From positions 47,781,632 to 47,845,631 of the forward strand of contig OX359246.1 in the NCBI GenBank assembly GCA_947179485.1: a stretch of DNA of 64,000 bases, given 5' to 3'. The notes beneath the pieces are model-generated. The model made no database searches. It worked only from the letters and a program-made list of their open reading frames with translations, and was not told the origin of the DNA. Origin of the DNA: Allacma fusca. Lineage: Eukaryota > Arthropoda > Collembola > Symphypleona > Sminthuridae. Numbering within the stretch: the stretch's first letter is position 1; the number at the start of each line of letters is the position of its first letter. This document shows, one piece after another, positions 11,341-20,668 of this stretch. The position numbers were made by a program, and so were the translations under genes.

Positions 11341-14300
11341 ATGAGGACTAAAATCTCTGGAATTTTCCTCTTGGTCATTGTGGCCTTGTCTTCCTCACTT
11401 GCCTACGCAGGGGAGTCCATGGAATCCAATGATATCAACGAAGACGAACGAGAAAGTCGAACCCAAGACTATGACCCTTCCTTCTTGGACGAGATTCTTG
11501 GGCCGGACTATTTCGATGATATGAAAAAAACGGATACGAAGAAAGAAGCAGGCGAGAATAAAGACAGTGTTGAAACTGAGATTGTCACCGAAAAGGCTTT
11601 TTGTCTGGGGTGTGAGTCAAATGTGAATGTGGAGGATCCGAAAATCAAGGATATTGCTATGTTTGCATTCAACACTTATGCTTCAAATTCTGGCTCTGAC
11701 AAGGCCCAGACTTTTGTTAAGGTAACTAAAGCCAAGACACAAGTTGTGGCTGGATCTAAGTACACCTTGACAATTCTTGCTGGGTATTTAAATTGTTCGC
11801 AAGATGCGTATGTAACTACCCCGGGTGAGTGTGCTGCAGATTATGATAGAGACACCTTCCTTTGTGACTTTGTAATTTTGGAACAACCTTGGGCTAATAC
11901 GAAGAAAGTTTTGAGCTCTGTTTGCCACGAGAAAGATTTTGAGGATGTTACAGAAAGTGAAATGCTTCCAGAGGCGGTCTCTAGACGAAAGAGAGAAGTG
12001 GAAGTCACAACTGAGAACAATAATATTGGGAAATTGCGTGCAGCGGATGAGGACGATGAGTACCTGCGAGGAATGGCGAATTATGCTTTGGAGCAACTGG
12101 ACGAAATCGACGCGGACAATGAAGCGAGACTATTAGTAGATATGTTATCGGTGAAGAAGCAAACCGTATCCGGATGGTTGTACCATTTGAAGCTCCGAGT
12201 CGCTCAGACTACTTGTGAGGAAGGGAAAGGCAAAACTTTAAACGATTGTCGAACTAAGATTCAGCTACCTTTTGTCATCTGTAATGTCAAAGTGCTGGTC
12301 CAGCCTTGGCAGACTGTGACGAAAAAAGTCACGGAGAGTCAGTGCTTCCCAGAGAAGATGAAAGCTAGCAAGAAACTTACGAGGAAGTTGTTTCCGGAGG
12401 AAAAGGATTTTTACAGGAAGGATCACAAAAGCAAGAAAGAGATGAAAAAGTTGAGGGACAGTCTCGTCGGGGCACCAAAAATTGTGGAAAACAATTCTAC
12501 TGAAATTCAGAACTTGATGGATTGGGCCATTGAAACTGTGGATGCTCAGTCTAATGCTATGCATGCACAGAGGGTAGTGGAAGTTTTACATGCGGAACGG
12601 CAGGTACTAAGAAATCAAGGGGTTATTTAATGTATTGAAAATGCACAAATAGATTAATATTCAACTATAATTATAACTTATAACGGCTTTAATTTAAGTA
12701 TAAAATTGTATTTTTATTGATTGTGCCAACTCTTTATTTTTTGTATCTATTTTAGCTCGTAAATGGAATTTTGAACAAAATTACCTTTGAGACTGGTTAC
12801 ACCAATTGCAGAAAGAAAGCCGGGCTCGATCGGTCCAAGTGCGACTTGGATGACCAGAGGGTGAGTATTTGCACATTTTACATATGAGTAGAAAATAGTG
12901 ACAACAATTAACTGTCTGGTCTATATAGGAGCATAATTTCTGCGAGATGCATGTTTGGGTGAAGCCGTGGTTGCAGGAAAAGAAAGTCACTTATTCGAAG
13001 TGTGGCAAGCGTGAAGAGATCCTAAAGAGAAAGAAGAGGGTGAGTGGCCAAAATCATGTACTCATAATATATGAATATTAAATTGTGTTGCCAAAGTGGT
13101 GCTCAAATTATACCAGAAAATTCAAGGTGTGTGTGAAATTTGTAAATAACTTTCCTGTTGCTGTTTCTAGTCTCTTATTGGTGGGGATGACCATGACCAA
13201 AAAGGCTATGAGGTTGCAATGTTTGGAAAATTCCTAGATACCTTCAACAAAAAGTATGACAATCCCGAAGAGTACAAATATAGGCTTGGAGTATTCCGTG
13301 AGAATATGAAGAAGGTGAAATTGTTGCAAGAAAATGAGCAGGGAACTGCTACATATGGAGCAACCGTGTTTGCGGATTTGACTGGCAAGTGTTTGAGCTG
13401 CTAATCAAACGTTGTGGAAATGGATGCTTTGAAATCAGTTGTTAAACGATTTTTAATTTTAAGATTTTGTTTTTTGACTTTACAGAGGAGGAATTTTCCG
13501 AGCGCCATTTGGGTCTCAGGCCGGACCTTCGTCAAAAAGGAAAGATAAAGAAGGCGAAAATTCCACTATTACGAAAATTGCCTGTTGAATTTGATTGGAG
13601 AAATTACAGTGCTGTAACTCCCGTGAAAAATCAGGGCACTTGTGGATCATGCTGGGCCTTCTCCGTTACGGGCAATATTGAAGGTTTATACGCTCGGAAG
13701 TACCAAAATTTGGAAGAATTTTCGGAACAAGGTAAACATTTCTTGAGTCAGTAGCTGTGTTGGAACTATTAAAGTACTGCCGTATATGTCAAACCATAAT
13801 AATCATGTTTTAAAGTGAGCAGTTAAGTGTGAAGCAACGTGAATGTAGAGTATGGTAGATTAATGTTTTATGTTCATATTGTTTTATCGTACTACAGAGC
13901 TAGTGGATTGTGACACCTTAGATGAAGGTTGTGGAGGTGGCTTGCCAGAAAACGCATATAAAGCCATTCAAAAATTGGGAGGTTTAGAAACTGAATCTGC
14001 TTACCCATATGATGGACGTAATGAGAAGTGCCAGTTTAAGTCGGATCTTGCGAAAGCACAAGTCACTGGTTTTGTAGAAATTTCCAAAAACGAAACAGAA
14101 ATGGCGGCGTGGTTGGTGAAAAATGGTCCAATTTCAATTGGAATTAATGCCAATGCTATGCAGGTAAGAATTTTTTACAGGATTCATATGTTATTGTTTT
14201 TAATTAAAACATAAAAGTTAAACCGCTTTTGACATATATATTGTAGTTTTACTTCGGAGGTGTAAGCCACCCTTTTAAGTTCTTATGCAGCCCGAAGCAG

Positions 14301-14913
14301 CTTGATCATGGTGTCCTCGTTGTTGGTTATGGAGTTCACAGTAAGTATCTACTTGATCTTGATCACTGGATTAAATTGTCAATGCATCTTCTTAGAATAT
14401 GAACAGGGACTGTGTGTACACCAGTGTTCAACAAAAACATATTTATTTGTGTAGCAACCTCAATTAGACACAAGACTATGCCATATTGGCTAGTGAAAAA
14501 TAGCTGGGGACCACATTGGGGTGAACAGGTTAGTATCTAAACTTGTTTCTTTATTTGTAGATTATCCCATGTTTAATCGAACGTTGCCCTACTGGACCGT
14601 CAAAAATAGTTGGGGTACACGTTGGGGTGAACAGGTTGAGTTAATTTTTTTATTTCTTTTGGGTGCATGACTAATTCTGTGTGTACTGATTCTTTTGTTT
14701 TATGTATTGGATTTTGTATGCATAATAATATATATTTTCCCTTACTATTATTTTTAATGTATTAATCAGATGAGCCATTTTTTCGCACGTTCCACCTGTC
14801 GTTGATATAACTTGTACTATATGGTTTTGTTATATTAGGGATACTATCGTGTTTACCGTGGAGATGGAACCTGCGGAGTCAACCAAATGGCAACTTCGGC
14901 AGTTATTGCTTAA
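11341..14913 (+). CDS. Multicystatin cathepsin F-like cysteine protease
   Basis: Predicted secreted or lysosomal papain-family protease of 815 residues. Exons: 11341-12603, 12756-12860, 12929-13039, 13171-13384, 13486-13731, 13898-14163, 14247-14340, then either 14455-14528 or 14561-14634, then 14839-14913. Order: signal peptide (residues 1-23), acidic linker, three cystatin-like domains, inhibitory propeptide, mature enzyme. The cystatins show QVVAG, QTVSG and QVLVNG, each followed by a Pro-Trp hairpin (EQPW, VQPW, VKPW). The propeptide has an ERFNIN-like helix and FADLT. The mature part starts near LPVEFDWR; catalytic Cys about 620 (CGSCWAFS), His about 756 ([11 protein letters not shown]) and Asn about 782 (KNSWG). 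Cathepsin F with N-terminal cystatin is known in animals (Drosophila CG12163 type). Intron 4 uses a GC-AG pair. Confidence 0.9.
14455..14528 (+). other. Alternative catalytic exon 8a of the cathepsin F-like gene
   Basis: A 74-nt exon bounded by an acceptor ending GTAG and a GTTAGT donor. Entered in phase 1 and left in phase 0, it encodes a segment ending [16 protein letters not shown], with the catalytic Asn in KNSWG. It is paralogous to exon 8b at 14561-14634 and separated from it by 32 nt. Confidence 0.85.
14561..14634 (+). other. Alternative catalytic exon 8b of the cathepsin F-like gene
   Basis: A second 74-nt exon with the same phases as 8a (enter 1, leave 0), encoding a segment ending [16 protein letters not shown]. 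By eye 14 of 25 residues match exon 8a; the N-terminal third is quite different. Including both exons would shift the frame of the last exon, so they can only be used one at a time. Confidence 0.85.
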
Positions 14914-16078
14914 TTTCTGCTGTAGACAAACTTTACCACATCTTTTGAACCGAAATAACCGAATGAAATAGTAAAAATCACCTCGTGGAAAAATGTTATC
15001 TCGCTGATTAAATTCGATAAATTTATAACAATCATGTTTTATGCAAACTATGTTCTTTGCTTTATGTTATTTCTACTTAAAAAACGTATTTTGTTGGTAT
15101 ACTATATTATGTGGGTTGAAATGTAGAGATCTCCGTTTTGTGTGATTTTCTGTAATAGATAGAATTAGGATTCTGTAGTACTTGGATTGTAGAGCAACCA
15201 GCAATTTAATTCTTTTTATTGGATATTTTGTTTGCTTTTGATCGTTCAAATTTGCAATTTTTGTATGTATCAATAAGAAATTCGAGGATTGTGAACGCAG
15301 TCCCTTTCACAGTCCACAAATCCAATTCCTAATTTGAGTAAAATATTTGTAGCTTTAAAATTTCGCATTTGTTTACATTAATGATTGAACTAAAACAAAC
15401 AGTAATGCGCAATTAAAGGTCTAAAAATGGATGATTAAATGTTGTTCAAACACCGGTGATTGCTTTTCGTCTTTTCTATTCACTATCTGCTCCACAATGA
15501 GGAAGTACATGGTTCAATGTGTAATAATTACTTTCTTATCTATTTCTCATGAGCAATGTACCTTGTGTCCTTTCCAGATTTTTAAAAATCCCATCAATGG
15601 TAGCTTGCATCACTAATTGTGTTCACTTTTATCTGCCTCCTGAAACACCAAACATTTACTTGACAGGCTCATTTAACCATACTAATACATATACATATTT
15701 AAATCACACTAGAAGACTGAAAATAGCTAGTTTTACTTGGCTCGAAAATACTGGCGATATAATGTTGAAACGCGTCCTTTCCTAGAATCCAAGCGTTCAT
15801 TCAAATATTTGTATACCGATTCTAATAATTTTAGTAAAGTTGTCAAGCATAATGCATTTTAACAAAGACAATTTCAAAGCAAAGCTGGCTGACAAACATC
15901 TGATTAGCTTAAATAGTTTAGTTACCGTTTTAAACGCACCATGCATAACATTTATTTATCACATTTAATTATTTTAAAAAACATTTATACCCCACAACAT
16001 CAGATTATTTTTTTTTAAATCTGAAATAATTTATTTTTTATCAACCGACTTACAGGCATCCTAAAGTAATTTAAAAAA
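14914..16078. other. Intergenic DNA after the protease gene
   Basis: AT-rich sequence holding the protease 3' UTR and nothing else I can identify. The frames on both strands at 15073-15785 show no domain or codon pattern. The region ends at the first target-site copy of the nested transposon block. Confidence 0.5.
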
Positions 16079-16146
16079 CAGCTGATCATACATGTACAAA
16101 GGGCATACCAAAGTTACTTTTGACCCCCCTTGGAAAAATCGGAAAA

Positions 16147-16191
16147 TTTTGACCCCCCGGCCCGTCCTGGGGTCGGGCCGGGGGGTCAAAA
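16147..16191. repeat. GC-rich perfect hairpin inside element A
   Basis: An 18-bp arm at 16147-16164 is the exact reverse complement of 16174-16191, with a 9-nt loop. The arms contain the gacccccc word typical of element A. It could be a subterminal binding site or simply a folded end. Confidence 0.8.
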
Positions 16192-17042
16192 TCAATATCA
16201 TGACCTTGTACGTTAAAGTTATGTGGAATAAAGTAGGCTAAACGGTAGTTTGAACATTTGTAAAGCCAAAAAACCTGAAATTCATTCAAAATATGGCAGG
16301 AAAGCAGGAATTACCAAAAACTTATTTTAGAAGAAGAAAAAATGTTTTAGAGGTGCATTGCATGAGAAACGCATAGTAAGACAGTACAGCATCTCGGGCG
16401 GTTAAAGTTTGCGGGTTAGCCCGTAAAAAGCTCGGCCCGCCGGGGCTTCGGGCGGGTATGGGTAAAATTTATTACACTTGACGGGTTACGGGTGGGTACG
16501 GTTTTTTCAATGTGGTTAAAAAAGACCGTGAAAAAATTCATGTGTGGTGCATGCTGGATATAGCTCCTCACGAGTTCGAGTAGATACTCGAGTTTCGAGT
16601 ACGAATACGGGTCGAGTACGGTATCAACTTAAGATCGGTACTTGCACTCGTCGGTCGAGTATCCGTTTTTGTACTCGAACTCGAGTATATTTCTAACGAG
16701 TATCTAAACGAGTACAAGTATGTTCAAAGTACTTAAACCAATAAACGAGTACGAGTTCGAGTCATTAATTTAAAAGTACTTGAACCCGTACTTGGATTTA
16801 CAAGCGATACTCGAGTATTTTTCTCCAGTACAAAGTTCACATCCATATATCCTTGATTACAAAAACGTTGTTATTCCGAAGCGAAAACGGAAAAGCGGTT
16901 AAAATAAAAATGATTACGAATTGCATGAAACGTTGCACGTGGCATGGCTGAGTCAACACTTGATTAAGTTGCAATAAGTTATTGTTACAGCTCCGAATGT
17001 AGTACTACTGTAGTTATTAAGTACCTATTGCCGTAAAATATT

Positions 17043-17198
17043 ATGGAACCGGAGAATAGTGCAGAATTAATGGAGGTTAAGGATGAGATTGACCTGACTG
17101 AACAGAATCCAGTCAATGTGACTGGCAGTACCAAATCTTGATCTAAAGTTCATCAACATTTTAACCTCGTTAGAGAAAATTTTCACTGCAAACACTTC
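17043..17198 (+). pseudogene. hAT transposase N-terminal relic with BED-like motif (in element C)
   Basis: From the ATG at 17043 a 32-codon frame (MEPENSAELMEVKDEIDL...) ends at TGA, 17139-17141, and continues in the same frame as SKVHQHFNLVREN, the opening of a BED zinc finger (SKVW.HF pattern), up to a GTAAGT donor at 17199. The TGA probably replaced CGA (Arg) by a C-to-T change. The rest of the transposase is not seen, so the element is dead. Confidence 0.55.
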
Positions 17199-17273
17199 GT
17201 AAGTTGCTGTTAAAAATTCTTTTTATCTGAATTTACAATTTGTTTTCTACGTCTATCTCTCTTTAACTAAATA

Positions 17274-18097
17274 CAGTAAAACCTGTATATAGTGGTTTCT
17301 CTAGGGAACCTAATATTTGACCACTATGTACAGTGACCACTATACTCAGTATAGTGGTCATAGACCACTATATAGGGTTCATATATTAAATTATTAATTT
17401 TAACGTGTTTAAGAAGACATAATTGAAACTGTCGCAGTTTTTTACATATCACTAATTTTTGACCGTTTAAAACTTTTAAACTTGTGTTGAGCAAGATATT
17501 CTGTATAACGATAATTCTATGTAGTAATTCTAAATATTGTTTTTGAATACTACGTGAAATAGCTACCAACCTAGCGTAAAATTACTTTATTATTGACGCC
17601 GGCAGATTCTCCGCAAATATAATGTAAACAAATATAATGTTTCTTCTTCCAAGATTCAATCCAACCACTGCTTGCTGGCAATCCTGCCTACCACTTTCAC
17701 TTTGAGATTTTCCAATAATTCTAATATTCTATATTTTTCGAAATGGAAGTCAATGTATTTTGAACTCTGCGTGGTATGGAGGTATGGTACCGGGAATATG
17801 CTTTATTTAAGAAACCGTAATCTAGAATAATCTTAGAAATCTATAGAAATTATGAGCGACGATTTCGTGTGCACATGGTTTTTAATGCTGACCACTGTAT
17901 TCAGTGTTCGAAGCATGCATTTCGTAATGAATGGACGTAAGCCCGGGTCCATTATTGACAGGGGACCACTATAGAGAAAACCACTGTATACAGGGTTAAC
18001 GTAATGTTAAAACATAGGGCGCGTGACGGGGACGCATGACTGGCCACTGTGAACAGGAGACCACTGTATAGGTGGTCACTATATACAGGTTTTACTG
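17274..18097. mobile_element. pogo/Tigger-like MITE D, innermost of the nest
   Basis: Terminal inverted repeats begin CAGTAAAACCTGTATATAGT and sit between TA dinucleotides (17272-17273 and 18098-18099). CAGTAAAACC termini and a TA target are hallmarks of pogo/Tigger elements of the Tc1/mariner superfamily. Further inverted copies of the gaccactata word occur at 17315-17380 and 17960-18080. It is 824 bp long with no coding frame, so non-autonomous. Confidence 0.85.
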
Positions 18098-19330
18098 TAG
18101 TCTACAAATTTTTTTTCGGTGTACTTGATACTCGAGTACGGTTCGAGTACGAATTCAAGTACGGGTCGGTCGGTATAAACGTTTCATACTCGCAAGTACG
18201 GTCCAGGTTCGGTAAAAAATTAGGAACTATAATACCGTCCTTCGAGTATGGGATTTTATACTCATACTTGAAGACACAAGTCCGGATCAAGCGGGAATTT
18301 GGCCCGACAATTTGAGTACGGTTCCAAGTACGAGTACGGTATGTATAACTACTCGACCCGTGAGGAGCTACAATGCTGAATCAGGGGTTGTAAAAGTACA
18401 TTAACTTGAATACATGGAATGATTTTCAAACGTTTGCAATTTTACCTTTAAAACAAAGCCTTGACATTCAATGTCAACGACTTAAATTACAGAAAATAGT
18501 CGGAAGATTGCAAGGTTGGGAAACATTTAAACAGATACTAGTTGAACGTAGGTGTCTATAAATTATGTGAAGTGCAACGAATGCAGGGATATTTTAGCAG
18601 GCAATCGCGCCAAGGAGGGACATCAACTCTGGCCAAACATAATTGTAAGAATTCTGCAGTGGAAGCAACCACAGCTCTTACCAATTTCATTAAAAATTGA
18701 ATAAGAAAAATGTTCTGGGTCTATAGCTATGGATTTACAAGCTGGACTGGTATTAGCGGGAGGGCTACGGGCTTTTATAAATTTTACGGGCCGGGCCGGG
18801 CTTTATTGTTGAACTTTAATTTCGGGCCGGGCGACACGGGTAAACATTTATAGCAACCACAGGACGACCCTTACCCGCGGGCGGGTACGGGTCTAAAATA
18901 TCCGACGGGATGATGCTCTATAAGACATTGAGTAGCTAAATTTGACCCTACGTGAAATGCAGTTGACCCCCCTCTGAAATTTCATTTTTTTTGGATTTTG
19001 ACCCCCCTTGGAAAACACTCCTTGTACATGTATGCAGCTGATCCGATATTGACTCAAATTCGTGATAATGATGCTAACATGAATTGGATCAGTATATTTT
19101 TGTTGATGATGGGTTATAAACCTCAATACCAATTTCCATATGATTTTTGTTTGTGGTAACAACAGATGAAGCCACTCCAGCAATGAAGTTACTACAAATA
19201 GCTATTTAACGAAACGTTATAAAGAGTAAATTAGTGAATATTAGGTATTTTCTTAATTAGGCTGGAGACGGAACAAATCGTATAGCTAAACGTATTAATG
19301 TTAAGATTATTCAGCTGTTTTAGTATTTTA

Positions 19331-20195
19331 TAGGAGTGGGACTGTACCGGAATGTTCCAGGATTTCTTGGAATGGTCTGGTCCTTGAGCCTGGACCGGAC
19401 CATTTTATCTGTTCTCACAATCAGTGTAGGACCAGGACCATGAAGGTCTTTTAGACTGTATGACCGGAACCATCTGGTCCGTACAAATTGCTGGAACAGG
19501 AACATATGTTCTGTTCCTCGAAATAACTCGGACGAGACCGGAACAGAACAGACCAGACCACTAGGACCGAATAGGTTTATAAAACGATCACAACATGCAA
19601 GCATTGGACAATTTAGATGTTTTGAATAATTTTTCTGATTATTTGAAACGAAGTGTAAAATTGTCAGCAAAATGATAATGAATAAAAATTTTAATTTTAA
19701 AGTATTTTCTATTATTTTTACATAAGGAATTTTCCCAAATGTATTCTTTGATAACTAATATTAAATATTAACGTCTGGCGGACACAATGAATGATACAGG
19801 AGGCAAGAATGTTCTCCACGGCACGTTGAATTAGAGCTCTCCTTTGTTTTCCATTCAGCATGTATTGTTTCGTCTCTCGATCGTATCATGCCTGTACTTG
19901 TACAGCCTATAGCAATGCTATTCTATTATAGCGGGAATTGGAAGTACATAAATGATCATCTATCGAATCTGGTCTGACCATTTGAAATGTTTGCTGGAAC
20001 GTTCCATATGGTCTGGGCCAAACAAAGGACCAAACATTCTGGTCTGTTCTTTGAGCTGCGGACCAGGTTTAATTGGTCCATCAAGGTTCTTGGACCAGAC
20101 CAGATACATTTGGTCCTTTCGTAACCAGGGAACAGACCGGAACAGACCAGAACTGACCAAAATTTCTGGTCCGGACCAGAATAGTCCCGTTCCTA
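19331..20195. mobile_element. Non-autonomous hAT-like element E
   Basis: 865 bp. Ends taggagtgggac and (inverted) taggaacgggac, with a perfect 8-bp target duplication GTATTTTA at 19323-19330 and 20196-20203. Both ends contain many copies of ggtctggtcc/ggaccagacc. There is no transposase; the middle is AT-rich and unique. Frames inside it are by-products of the repeats. Confidence 0.88.
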
Positions 20196-20203
20196 GTATT
20201 TTA

Positions 20204-20668
20204 TGTAGTAATAAGCAAAACATAAAACTTCTAGGGTATTTGTATATAAAACATTAGTATTTCATTCAAACTATTATTAAAATTCAAATCAAAATTCATT
20301 ACTGCCAGACATCCCATCCGCTACGGCGGAGATTGATTGCTATATAGTTATTGTCGTAATACTTTACTGATCACTTTTTCCTCTTTAGTAATTTATACAA
20401 ATGGATAGCTATGGTTACTTTTACCCCTTCAAAAAAATAAACTATTAAAGCGTTAGACAGTAGCAAGGCCGGCGACATTGTTATCTCTCGACTTGGGGTC
20501 TCGCGTTGGCTTTGGGCTTTCTTACCACCAAGACTTCCAAATTTGAAGAGAGAATTATATTTTAATTAAAAAATAAATTACTAAATCATGATACAGTAGC
20601 AAGGGCGGCGACATTATCAGAAGAAAAGTTAAAGTAAAAATTGTCGATTCTTCAACATTCGATTCTTT
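20204..20668. other. Non-coding stretch before the satellite, with a 23-bp direct repeat
   Basis: A 23-bp sequence starting acagtagcaagg occurs at 20457-20479 and, with one mismatch, at 20593-20615, just before the satellite. No gene is visible. The repeat may mark an older insertion or duplication next to the array. Confidence 0.55.

Larger units (their letters stand above)
16559..18372. mobile_element. hAT element C inserted in element B
   Basis: Terminal inverted repeats tatagctcctcacgag and (inverted right end) tgtagctcctcacggg. Target duplication atgctgga at 16551-16558 against atgctgaa at 18373-18380 (7 of 8). The empty site can be read from element B copy 2, which is continuous at this point. 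The ends carry many gagtacgagttcgag-type words (about 16570-16850 and 18120-18360). It retains a transposase first-exon relic at 17043-17198 and is itself interrupted by element D. Confidence 0.85.
16385..18920. mobile_element. Non-autonomous hAT-like element B, copy 1 (interrupted)
   Basis: It is inserted in element A. Its ends, tacagcatctcgggcgg and (inverted) tagagcatcatcccg, resemble those of the copy at 51440-52171. Flanks show taagaca(g/t) at 16377-16384 and 18921-18928, a 7-of-8 target duplication. Its ends are packed with cccg/gcccg words. After removing element C, about 714 bp remain, matching the 732 bp of the uninterrupted copy. A fossil BED-type zinc finger lies at about 18565-18700. 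Confidence 0.82.
16087..19034. mobile_element. hAT-like element A, outermost of a four-level nest
   Basis: The left end (catacatgtacaaaggg) and the inverted right end (catacatgtacaagga) form terminal inverted repeats. They are flanked by a perfect 8-bp target duplication, CAGCTGAT, at 16079-16086 and 19035-19042. Eight-bp duplications fit the hAT superfamily. Its own sequence is only 16087-16384 plus 18921-19034, about 410 bp, with ttgacccccct motifs in both ends and no coding capacity. The rest is element B and its inserts. Confidence 0.8.

Noticed and set aside
19960-20257. Frames of 87 to 101 codons on both strands
   Set aside because: They lie in element E and are generated by its repeated ggtctggtcc words.
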